Below, piece after piece: positions 1 through 5,805 of a DNA stretch of 6,795 nucleotides. How positions within the stretch are numbered: the stretch's first letter is position 1; each line of letters opens with the position of its first letter. The stretch comes from JBDTLH01 sp039934875 (GTDB taxonomy: Bacteria > Acidobacteriota > Terriglobia > Terriglobales > Acidobacteriaceae): the NCBI GenBank assembly GCA_039934875.1, contig JBDTLH010000113.1, positions 1 through 6,795 of the forward strand, in the 5' to 3' direction. Below the pieces are notes generated by a model, which made no database searches, was not told the DNA's origin, and saw only the letters and a program-made list of their open reading frames with translations. The position numbers and the translations under genes were made by a program.

Positions 1-580
1 CGAAGAGGTGGGATGCGCCGGGGATGATCTGCATCTTCTTTTCGCAGAGAAGCTGATCGTAGGCGGTGCGGTTCATGGCGATTACGGGGGTGTCATTGCC
101 GCCGACCAGCAGCAGTGTCGGTGCTTCAACGCTGGGAAGCACATCGCCGGCGAGATCGGGGCGGCCGCCGCGAGAGACGATGGCGCGAATATCATCGCGC
201 GCCGCGGCGGCGAGCAGGGCGGCGGCGGCTCCGGTGCTCGCCCCGAAGTACGCAATCTCACGTTTGCTGGTTGCGGGCTGTTGCCGGACCCAATCGGTGA
301 CAGCAGCAAGGCGCGCGGCCAGGAATGGAATGTCGAAGCGAAGTTCCGCGGTGGCTTCATCCATGCGCTCTTCCGAGGGGGTGAGCAGATCCACGAGAAG
401 CGTGGCCAAGCCGGCGTGTTGCAGATGAAGGGCGACTGCTTGATTGCGCGGACTAAAGCGACTGCTGCCGCTACCATGGGCAAAGATCACGATTCCTGTG
501 GCGGCGGGCGCGAGCGCCAGTGTTCCGCTGACCTGCTCCTGTCCGAGTGGAATGGCGACTTCGCGCGGTTGCTCTGCCAT
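1..580 (-). CDS. Dienelactone hydrolase-family alpha/beta hydrolase (3' end beyond window)
   Basis: This is a cytoplasmic serine hydrolase of the alpha/beta-hydrolase fold; no signal peptide is visible. 193 residues are in the window and the C-terminus is cut off by the window edge. The start ATG (580-578) gives the N-terminus MAEQPREVAIPL and is preceded by AAGGAA about 7 bases upstream. The fold landmarks are all present: an oxyanion-type HGSGSSR loop (residues 35-41), the nucleophile elbow G-A-S-T-G with Ser115, the acid Asp163 in GGNDTP, and the catalytic His191 in PGASHLF. The nucleophile is Ser, whereas true dienelactone hydrolases use Cys, so the substrate is unknown; this branch is usually annotated only as dienelactone hydrolase family. 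Standalone members are a little over 200 residues, so only a short tail is probably missing. It starts 30 bases after the stop of the erythromycin-esterase homologue and is probably co-transcribed with it. Family call is firm; the substrate is not predictable. Confidence 0.88.
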   Translation of the reverse strand, partial: MAEQPREVAIPLGQEQVSGTLALAPAATGIVIFAHGSGSSRFSPRNQAVALHLQHAGLATLLVDLLTPSEERMDEATAELRFDIPFLAARLAAVTDWVRQQPATSKREIAYFGASTGAAAALLAAAARDDIRAIVSRGGRPDLAGDVLPSVEAPTLLLVGGNDTPVIAMNRTAYDQLLCEKKMQIIPGASHLF

Positions 581-610
581 GGTCTGTTCCTTTCCTTTGC
601 TGCACCGCTC

Positions 611-1936
611 TTACACGGCGAAAGGATAGGTATCGGGAAGCTCGCCCGCTTCCCAACTGCTGGTACGCTCCAGCGGAACCAGCGCCCTTGTGCGATCGAT
701 GTGGATGACGGCGTCGAACTGTTCGGGCAAGCGGCACGCAAAGTAGTGGCTGAGGCGCTCGGTCTCCGGCCGATAGATGACGCCGATGGCGCGCTGCAAT
801 TTGGGCGCGTGCAGCGTGCGCGCAGTGTCTGGATCATGCAGGGAGAGAAGGAACGCAGGTATCTGCGTGTTGTGAAACAGGTTCTCGTAGCTGTTGGCAA
901 GAGCAGGGCGCACGCGTTTGCGCTCCGCCAGGCCGTCCCATTCAGAGGCCGCCGTCACTTCGCCGGAGTAGGTGGTGAAGCCCAGCAGAAACGTGTCGTC
1001 GGCGAAGCGCTCACGCGTGAGCTGGCCAAGGTTAACCTCGCCCCGCTCGGACATCTCGGTGGCACGGGCGTCTCCCAAGTGGGAGTTGTGCGCCCACACC
1101 ACCACCTTTGCGTGAGGACGGTTGTGCAATAATTCGAGGGTTTCCGCCATGTGCCGGTCGCGGACGTTCCATGATTCCACATGCCCGGCGAACATGGAGC
1201 GATAGTAGTGCTCGGCATTTTGCACCAGGCGAGCGTTCTGTTCGGCGAAGAAGAAGTCATCGGGCTGGGTGCGGCCATCGCGCGATGCGAGTTCGACCGC
1301 GCGGCGGCGCATCTCGACCAGTTGTGCGGTCACTTCTTTCTGGCAATCGCCGTTGAGTCCGAAGCTCGCGGCGTATCCATAAGCCTGCGGATCTTCGCCG
1401 AAATCCTCGAAGCACGCGTATCGGTAGCGCGCTCGCTGAGCGGCCTGGGGATCGATCTTTTCGAGATAGCCGAGGACCGCGCGAATGGAGGCATGCAAGC
1501 TATAGAGATCGAGTCCGTAGAAGCCGACGCGGTCCGCGTCCTCCGGAATACCGTGATTGTATTGCCGCAACCAGTCCACGAATGCGAGCACATCGAGGTT
1601 GCGCCACATCCAGGAGGGAAAGCGAGTGAAGCCGGCGAGGGAATCACGCGCGTTCAAGCCACCGCCGGTGCTGCGAACAAAGCGGTTTACGCGATAGGCG
1701 TCGGGCCAGTCCCCCTCGATGGCTACGGTGTTGAAGTCCTTCTCTTCAATCAGGCGTTGCGTAATCAATGCCCGTTCACGATAAAAATTGTGCGTCCCGT
1801 GCGAGGCCTCTCCGATGAGCACCAAGCGGCGATCTCCGATCCATTCAAGCAATTGGACGTAGTCTGATCCGCTGAAGGTGAGTGGAAGGGCAGCGCGGTT
1901 GATTGCTCCAGAAGTGAGAAAAGAATCGAACGGCAT
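611..1936 (-). CDS. Erythromycin esterase-family hydrolase
   Basis: This is a 441-residue member of the erythromycin esterase family (Ere, Pfam PF05139), full length for the family. Characteristic motifs are visible: GEASHGT at residues 42-48 with Glu43 and His46, VAIEGDW with Glu74, SWNVRDRHMAETL (255-267), and WAHNSHLGD at 281-289 with His283 and His286. These acidic and histidine residues match the metal-independent active site described for EreB/EreC-type enzymes, where the histidine of the first motif acts as general base on a water. Many chromosomal relatives, including the crystallised Bacillus cereus proteins, do not hydrolyse macrolides, so resistance should not be assumed. No signal peptide is seen, so it is likely cytoplasmic. 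The start is supported by AGGAGG four bases before the ATG. A dienelactone-hydrolase gene follows 30 bases downstream, a pairing seen in other bacteria, often with a phosphoribosyltransferase. Confidence 0.9.
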   Translation of the reverse strand: MPFDSFLTSGAINRAALPLTFSGSDYVQLLEWIGDRRLVLIGEASHGTHNFYRERALITQRLIEEKDFNTVAIEGDWPDAYRVNRFVRSTGGGLNARDSLAGFTRFPSWMWRNLDVLAFVDWLRQYNHGIPEDADRVGFYGLDLYSLHASIRAVLGYLEKIDPQAAQRARYRYACFEDFGEDPQAYGYAASFGLNGDCQKEVTAQLVEMRRRAVELASRDGRTQPDDFFFAEQNARLVQNAEHYYRSMFAGHVESWNVRDRHMAETLELLHNRPHAKVVVWAHNSHLGDARATEMSERGEVNLGQLTRERFADDTFLLGFTTYSGEVTAASEWDGLAERKRVRPALANSYENLFHNTQIPAFLLSLHDPDTARTLHAPKLQRAIGVIYRPETERLSHYFACRLPEQFDAVIHIDRTRALVPLERTSSWEAGELPDTYPFAV

Positions 1937-2017
1937 TGCTCCTCCTGTCGCAGCAATCTAGTAGAGAGATGCGCCAAATCTTGACCTAGATGTCATCGGG
2001 GATGAGAGGAGCTTCGC
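1937..2017 (-). other. Intergenic spacer between ylxP and the esterase gene, possible promoter region
   Basis: At 81 bases this is the longest gap in the window and the most likely place for a separate promoter serving the esterase/hydrolase pair. It contains the RBS listed separately and an imperfect inverted repeat with TGAC/GTCA arms (minus strand, roughly 1995-1982). A TAGATT hexamer could act as a -10 element, but no convincing -35 lies at the correct distance. No rho-independent terminator with a U-tract is present after ylxP, so readthrough from ylxP is also possible. Confidence 0.25.
1941..1946 (-). promoter_or_regulatory. Strong ribosome binding site of the esterase-family gene
   Basis: AGGAGG on the minus strand lies four bases before the ATG at 1936-1934. 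It is a perfect anti-Shine-Dalgarno match, fixes the esterase start codon, and is clearly stronger than the sites in front of the other genes here. Confidence 0.75.
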
Positions 2018-2311
2018 TCAGCCCTCGAGATCGCAATAGCTGTCCATCAGTTCGGCGCCGTGGTCGCTCAAGATGCGGTGAGCGGCCCGCTCGACCTGCT
2101 CCATCTGTCCGCGCAGGTAGTCGCGGGAGTGGGAGATGGCGGCGACGCCGATGGTGGCGCGTTGCCACATCTCCGTTCCATCGAGTTCCGCGACGGAGAC
2201 GTTAAAATTGTGGCGCAATCTGTCCTTGAGGCTGCGCACCACTTGGCGCTTGTCTTTAAGAGAGTGAGCCATCTCGATACGCAGCTCGAGGGTGAGGACG
2301 GCGGTAGGCAT
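2018..2311 (-). CDS. ylxP: YlxP-like protein (DUF503)
   Basis: This is a 97-residue protein of the DUF503/YlxP family (PF04456), full length for a family of roughly 90-100 residues. Recognisable features are the LTLELRIEMAHSLKDKR start, RSLKDRLRHNFNVSVAEL (residues 26-43), and WQRATIGVAAIS followed by a helix and a short C-terminal strand. The fold is a small alpha/beta domain. The biochemical role is not established; in many genomes the gene sits between infB and rbfA, which suggests a link with ribosome maturation. Here it instead follows a secretin gene, starting only 7 bases after its stop. The only clear Shine-Dalgarno-like sequence is GGAG inside the last codons of the secretin gene, 10 bases before the ATG, so translation is probably coupled to the secretin. 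Family identity is firm. Confidence 0.9.
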   Translation of the reverse strand: MPTAVLTLELRIEMAHSLKDKRQVVRSLKDRLRHNFNVSVAELDGTEMWQRATIGVAAISHSRDYLRGQMEQVERAAHRILSDHGAELMDSYCDLEG

Positions 2312-2325
2312 AGGAGGACTACTCC
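2309..2325 (-). promoter_or_regulatory. Stop-start junction with small hairpin masking the ylxP Shine-Dalgarno
   Basis: On the minus strand the secretin ends GGAG-TAG and the ylxP ATG follows after TCCTCCT. GGAG (2325-2322) can pair with CTCC (2316-2313) across a five-base loop that contains the secretin stop codon, hiding the only ribosome binding site for ylxP. A ribosome terminating on the secretin would open this, the usual arrangement for translational coupling. The stem is only 4 bp, so the effect is an inference. Confidence 0.4.
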
Positions 2326-4085
2326 ATCGGAAAGGCGACCGCTTGATGCTGAGGCAGGCGGACGGCGTGCGGCGTGACGGTAATCAAGATCTCGTTCTGT
2401 TGCTTGTTGCGGTTTATGCTGCCGCCCAGCGCTGCGAGTCCAATGCTGCTGAGGCCGGGGATCCCGCTGTTGTTGTTCAGCTCGGTCTGCTCAGTCAATC
2501 CCGCCAAGAGCGCCGACTCGCCCTCTCGTAGGGTGATGGCGCCGGTGAATTCGCGGCTGCCGATTACCGGGACCAGGTTCACGGTGGCGCCGGTCAAGGT
2601 CTTTATCTGCAACTCGAAATCAAGCGCCACGTCGCGATTGGATTGCAGCCGCGGCGTCACCTTGAGAGAGATTCCGAGGTCCACATACTCGACGGCGGGC
2701 GGGGGGACCGTAAGCTGCGTACCCGTTAACTGGTTCAAGAGATTTTGATTGATGAGCGTGGAGAATGTTGTGGTCACGATAGGATACCGGAAGCCGTCAT
2801 GATAGGTCGCCACCGAACCCGCCACGGCGCGGAGGGAGATGTGCTCCAGTATTCGCGCGTGGTTCTTCTGGTCATTGAAGGTCGCGGTGAGCACGGCGGG
2901 CACCAGCACCAGCTCCTGCGTGCGGCCTCCGCCAAAGGTCACAACTCCCTGGTTCGGCATCTGCAGTTGCGTCAATAAGCTGCCCAGCGAGGCCAATGCC
3001 GCCTGGCTCAAAGTCCCCGCGGCCAGTTGGCTCTGCAAATCGGAAAGGCTGGAGACGCCGGCGTTCTGCAACTGGGTGGAGATATTCAGCGCCTGGAATT
3101 GCAGCGGCACCGTCAGTCCGGCCTGGCGCACAAGCGAATCTGAAATTTCAATCTCATTGATATCGAGCATCAGCTCCGGACGCGCCGACACCGCCATTTC
3201 GATGAATTTGGCCGCCTCTTCGATCTGCGCGCGCGTGCCCTTGAGCGCGAGCTTGCCCTCCGCCGTCTGCCCCACCGATTTGAAGTTGAAGATGGCGCGC
3301 AAGGCGTTCGTGATCTCATTGATGTTCTGCGCACTGCCTGCTTCTTTGATGTCGAAGGTTTGCAGGTAAAGGTTCTCATGGTTGCTGCGCTGCTCCGGCG
3401 TATCGTTATAGGCCACTCCCTGGGTTGCCGAAGCCGGCACCACGAACACATGCGCCTGCTTCAGAAGGACAGCGAGAGCTGCCGTATAATCGCCGCCGGT
3501 CATGTCCATTTTGATCTGGCGCTGTAGCACGCTGCTATCCACCTGCAAGGCGATCCCATACTGACGGAAAAAGTCAGTCAGCACCTGCCCCGCGGTGCCG
3601 CGCAGATGAAAGTCCCGTTTTGCCGCCGGGTCCCTGGGCACGAGCGTGGCGCCCTCCGGCTCCATCGGCTCCGGATCCACCAGCACATTCGACAATGCTT
3701 GCTTGTTCACGGTATGCAGTCCGGCATCCCGCGCGGCCGCCGCCAACTCAGGATTGTTGGGATCATCCTGCAACGCACTCTGCAAGAGAGTGACTGCTGA
3801 CTTGTAGTCACCGGCCTTCGCCAGCCTCTGGCCATCGGCGAGTTTGCGCGCAGAGCGCACCTGGCGCAACAATTCCACATACGCCACATACTTCACGTCA
3901 GCCGGAGCAGCATCTTTCGCGGTCTGCGCGTGTTTGAGCGCGGACTCTATTTCGCCTTTGCGCAGCAACTGCTCCGCCTGCGCATACTCGCGCTTTGCCA
4001 GCCTCACGCCCGATGGAGGCTTGGCAGCACACACTTGCCCCAGACACAAGGCCAACGCTACAAGGTGGCGAGTTGTCGAACGCAT
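2319..4085 (-). CDS. Secretin-family outer-membrane protein with N-terminal TPRs
   Basis: This 588-residue exported protein of the type II/III secretion and type IV pilus secretin family (GspD/PilQ superfamily) would form an outer-membrane channel with a periplasmic N-terminus. Residues 1-21 are a signal peptide (basic start, LVALALCLG core, cleavage near CAA). Two TPR-like units follow (about 31-64 and 83-116), then a linker rich in Pro and Glu, an STN/N0-like domain (about 155-215), one NolW/N1-type domain (about 237-300), and the secretin beta-barrel core (about 305-575). The core shows EYVDLGISLKVTPRL (466-480) and the family signature region with GSREFTGAITLREGES, LLAGL and NNNSGIPGLSSI (509-548). 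The core carries a Leu/Ser/Gln-rich insert at about 343-376. Only one N-type domain follows N0, fewer than in typical GspD. No pilin, ATPase or inner-membrane platform gene is nearby, so it looks like an orphan secretin, and its cargo is unknown. Confidence 0.9.
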   Translation of the reverse strand: MRSTTRHLVALALCLGQVCAAKPPSGVRLAKREYAQAEQLLRKGEIESALKHAQTAKDAAPADVKYVAYVELLRQVRSARKLADGQRLAKAGDYKSAVTLLQSALQDDPNNPELAAAARDAGLHTVNKQALSNVLVDPEPMEPEGATLVPRDPAAKRDFHLRGTAGQVLTDFFRQYGIALQVDSSVLQRQIKMDMTGGDYTAALAVLLKQAHVFVVPASATQGVAYNDTPEQRSNHENLYLQTFDIKEAGSAQNINEITNALRAIFNFKSVGQTAEGKLALKGTRAQIEEAAKFIEMAVSARPELMLDINEIEISDSLVRQAGLTVPLQFQALNISTQLQNAGVSSLSDLQSQLAAGTLSQAALASLGSLLTQLQMPNQGVVTFGGGRTQELVLVPAVLTATFNDQKNHARILEHISLRAVAGSVATYHDGFRYPIVTTTFSTLINQNLLNQLTGTQLTVPPPAVEYVDLGISLKVTPRLQSNRDVALDFELQIKTLTGATVNLVPVIGSREFTGAITLREGESALLAGLTEQTELNNNSGIPGLSSIGLAALGGSINRNKQQNEILITVTPHAVRLPQHQAVAFPME

Positions 4086-4091
4086 TTTGTT

Positions 4092-4097
4092 ATTGTA
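4092..4097 (-). promoter_or_regulatory. Possible -10 element for a leaderless secretin mRNA
   Basis: TACAAT on the minus strand (5 of 6 matches to TATAAT) ends six bases before the secretin ATG, so transcription would begin at or next to the A of the start codon. No Shine-Dalgarno sequence lies upstream of this ATG, which fits a leaderless message. The best -35 candidate, CCGACC, is poor and 19 bases away. The alternative is that translation is reinitiated from the upstream transporter gene. Confidence 0.28.
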
Positions 4098-4132
4098 CTG
4101 TTCGGTGGGGTGGAGCGGTCGGCCTGCAGGCG

Positions 4133-5107
4133 CTAGCGATCAGCTATTTGGCTCGGGACTGAAGGGACCTCACTTGTGTTCGTCGTCTTTTGAATCAGCA
4201 CGGTCGCGCTGAGCACCAGAATAATTCCGAGAATCTGCAAGGGATGGAGGGACTCCCCGACAAAACCGACCGCCAGCATGATGGCAAAGACCGGTTCCAG
4301 ACAACTGGTTACGATGGCGCTGGTCGGATCAAGGTGACGAAGGCCAGAAGAGTAGAGCAAGTATGGAATCAGCATGGAAAACACTGCGAAGCCCACCAGA
4401 AACCACCATTGGGCAGGGGTAAAAGGAGTGCGCGCGAGCTTCCAGATCGGGTTGATGAACGCCCACAGGAGCGCGGAGCCCAGCATGGTATAGACCATCA
4501 GCGAGAAGACCGAAATACTCCTCAACAGGACGGAGCCTCCCAGGTTGTAGAAGGCAAAGCTGATTCCGGCGAGAACGGCCGCAGCGAAGCCAAGCAGGCT
4601 GCGATAGGGCGTGCCGCCACCGCCAATCCCGATCACCAGTGCAATGCCCACCACCGCCAGCGAAACACCAAGCAATCGGGAGAGCGTGGCCCGCTGCTCG
4701 CCTCGCGCCACCATATAAATCAGCACCCATATCGGCGCCAAGTATTGCAGAACAATGGCAGCGCTCACGCTGGTCTGCTGAATGGCATAGTAATAGAAGA
4801 AATTGGAGCCGGAGACGCCCAGCATTCCCACCAGGAGCGCACCCAGCAACTGACGGGGGCGAATGGAAAACACACTGCTGGGCTTCGCGATCAGGAGCAG
4901 CGGAGCGAGTATGAGGAAGGAGAAGGTGGTGCGCGTTTGCGCAAGGACAAGGGGAGTGATGGCGGCTGCGCTGTGGGCGAATATTCCGTTAAAAACCGCT
5001 TTGCCGACAGTTGCGGATGCGCCCCAGCAGAAGGCCGCCGACGCAATGAGCGCCATGCCTCCTAGTTTTTCTCGCGCGCTTGCGGGCCGTGCTATTTCGC
5101 CAACCAC
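4133..5107 (-). CDS. EamA/DMT-superfamily transporter, 10 TM
   Basis: This is an inner-membrane permease of the drug/metabolite transporter superfamily, 324 residues if read from the GTG at 5107. It has two homologous EamA repeats of about five helices each (about 18-160 and 170-306). The first repeat ends with LQYLAPIWVLIYMVARGE and a glycine-rich loop IGIGGGG; the second contains the signature SCLEPVFAIMLAVGFVGESL (268-287) and a last helix GIILVLSATVLI. Family members export amino acids, nucleotide-type metabolites or drugs; the substrate here cannot be told. The start is uncertain. GTG 5107 overlaps the glutaredoxin-like gene by 16 bases and has a weak GGA upstream. The next choice is ATG 5056-5054, immediately before the first helix, giving 307 residues; it has AGGAGG but only one base of spacing. 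Either start leaves the gene tightly linked to the glutaredoxin. Confidence 0.9.
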   Translation of the reverse strand: MVGEIARPASAREKLGGMALIASAAFCWGASATVGKAVFNGIFAHSAAAITPLVLAQTRTTFSFLILAPLLLIAKPSSVFSIRPRQLLGALLVGMLGVSGSNFFYYYAIQQTSVSAAIVLQYLAPIWVLIYMVARGEQRATLSRLLGVSLAVVGIALVIGIGGGGTPYRSLLGFAAAVLAGISFAFYNLGGSVLLRSISVFSLMVYTMLGSALLWAFINPIWKLARTPFTPAQWWFLVGFAVFSMLIPYLLYSSGLRHLDPTSAIVTSCLEPVFAIMLAVGFVGESLHPLQILGIILVLSATVLIQKTTNTSEVPSVPSQIADR

Positions 5108-5334
5108 ACTTCCAGTTGTACAGGATCAAAGCCGATCATGACCTGATCATCGACCACAATGGTCGGAGTGGAACGGCTTTTATATGTACCCACCAGTTCG
5201 CGGACCGCGGAGGGATCGGCGGAGACGTCGCGCACTGTGAACTCTACACCTCTCGCCGAGAGGAAGGCCCGCGCCGTATAGCAGGGGGGTCAACCAGGCT
5301 GAGTATAGAAGAGGACTTTTTTGTTTTGCGCCAT
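5092..5334 (-). CDS. Glutaredoxin-like protein with in-frame TGA at the first active-site position; candidate selenoprotein
   Basis: This is an 80-residue thioredoxin-fold protein of the small glutaredoxin/NrdH/YruB-like type. It starts at ATG 5334-5332, the only possible start after the preceding OsmC stop, and ends at TAG 5094-5092. Residues 1-14 are MAQNKKVLFYTQPG (first beta strand and active-site loop). Codon 15 (5292-5290) is TGA, followed by P-P-C with Cys18 and a helix (TARAFLSARGVEF). Family members have C-x-x-C here, so TGA sits exactly where the nucleophilic Cys is expected. The frame continues with VRDVSADPSAV, the cis-proline loop RSTPTIVV (54-61), and DQVMIGFDPVQLEVWLAK. There is no frameshift: both sides are in one frame and end at a sensible family length. 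A SECIS-like hairpin follows the TGA. It would reduce disulfides or support peroxidases such as its OsmC neighbour 60 bases upstream (inference). Alternatives are a recent nonsense mutation or a sequencing error. The upstream RBS is weak (GGA, three bases away). Confidence 0.85.
5249..5263 (-). promoter_or_regulatory. Putative bacterial SECIS hairpin
   Basis: On the minus strand CCTCTC-GGC-GAGAGG forms a perfect 6-bp stem with a three-base loop, inside the coding region. The loop begins 32 bases after the TGA at 5290. Published bacterial SECIS criteria (short apical loop with a G in its first two positions, upper stem of 4-16 bp, roughly 16-37 bases from UGA to the loop) are met: the loop starts GG. 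The lower stem is not obvious, and no bulged U like that of E. coli fdhF is seen, so this is a plausible but unproven SelB binding site. Confidence 0.55.
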
Positions 5335-5394
5335 CGTCCAATAAGATTCTTGTAAGTTCGAGAGGATTCGGAAAGTTAGCGACGACGGGCGCTG

Positions 5395-5805
5395 TTATGC
5401 AACGTACTCAATCTCAAAATCGATTGTCACCGCCTTGCCCAGCATCTGCGAAACGGAACAGTACTTGCCTTTGGAAAGATGCACTGCGTCTTCCGCGGCC
5501 TTCTTCGAGACGTTGCCGCCGATCTCGTAGATCAGCCGAATCGAGGTGTAGACGGTCGGCGGCTGGATTGCGCGAACGCCCTGGGCACGCACGAGGATAG
5601 ATGTGAACGGCTCGCGCTTTTTTCGGAGGATGCTGACCACATCCGTCGCGGTGCATGCGCACAGCGCGATCAACACTAATTCCATTGGTCCGGCGGCACT
5701 GTCACTTTGCCGGTCGGAGTCAATTACTATTGCATGCCCACTGCTTCCGGAGCCGATGAATCTTTCGCCATCGGCCCATTGGACACGTGCTTCCACCATT
5801 TTCAT
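5395..5805 (-). CDS. OsmC-like family protein (YhfA-type thiol peroxidase-like)
   Basis: This protein of the OsmC/Ohr superfamily (PF02566) is 136 residues from ATG 5805 or 134 from ATG 5799, normal for the family. OsmC/Ohr enzymes reduce organic or inorganic peroxides through two cysteines. Both conserved positions are here: Cys51 in ALCACTATDVVSILRKKR and Cys116 in SKGKYCSVSQML. An extra Cys49 sits two residues before the first, where Gly is more usual. The GPMELVLIAL stretch (39-48) and the final strand pair are also typical of the YhfA branch, whose exact substrate is unsettled. The first ATG overlaps the CDF stop as ATGA; the second ATG, two codons later, is better placed relative to the GGAG (six bases away). 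The protein has no in-frame TGA. Downstream is the glutaredoxin-like gene, a possible reductant partner, but that link is inferred from position only. Confidence 0.9.
   Translation of the reverse strand: MKMVEARVQWADGERFIGSGSSGHAIVIDSDRQSDSAAGPMELVLIALCACTATDVVSILRKKREPFTSILVRAQGVRAIQPPTVYTSIRLIYEIGGNVSKKAAEDAVHLSKGKYCSVSQMLGKAVTIDFEIEYVA

Noticed and set aside
8..1132. Long open frame of 374 codons on the plus strand
   Set aside because: It lies antisense to the dienelactone hydrolase and esterase genes, which have full family motifs. Its translation is low in recognisable structure and is a by-product of high GC.
1951..1990. Sigma-70-type promoter upstream of the esterase gene (TAGATT as -10)
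   Set aside because: No acceptable -35 hexamer occurs at 16-18 bases, so it is mentioned only as a possible promoter region.
4122..4138. Adjacent perfect palindromes GCCTGCAGGC and CGCTAGCG around the transporter stop
   Set aside because: They are short, contain or abut the coding end, lack a U-tract for termination and match no known operator.
4190..5065. Open frame of 291 codons on the plus strand
   Set aside because: It is antisense to the EamA transporter. The predicted protein is rich in Gln, Arg, Gly and His with no domain, typical of the complement of a membrane-protein gene.
5284..5292. G6 tract beside the TGA as a frameshift or sequencing-slip site
   Set aside because: The homology before and after the TGA is in the same frame, so no insertion or deletion is needed; only the single stop codon interrupts it.
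5080..5355. Plus-strand frame of 91 codons covering the glutaredoxin gene
   Set aside because: It has no family features, while the opposite strand encodes a clear glutaredoxin fold when TGA is read through.
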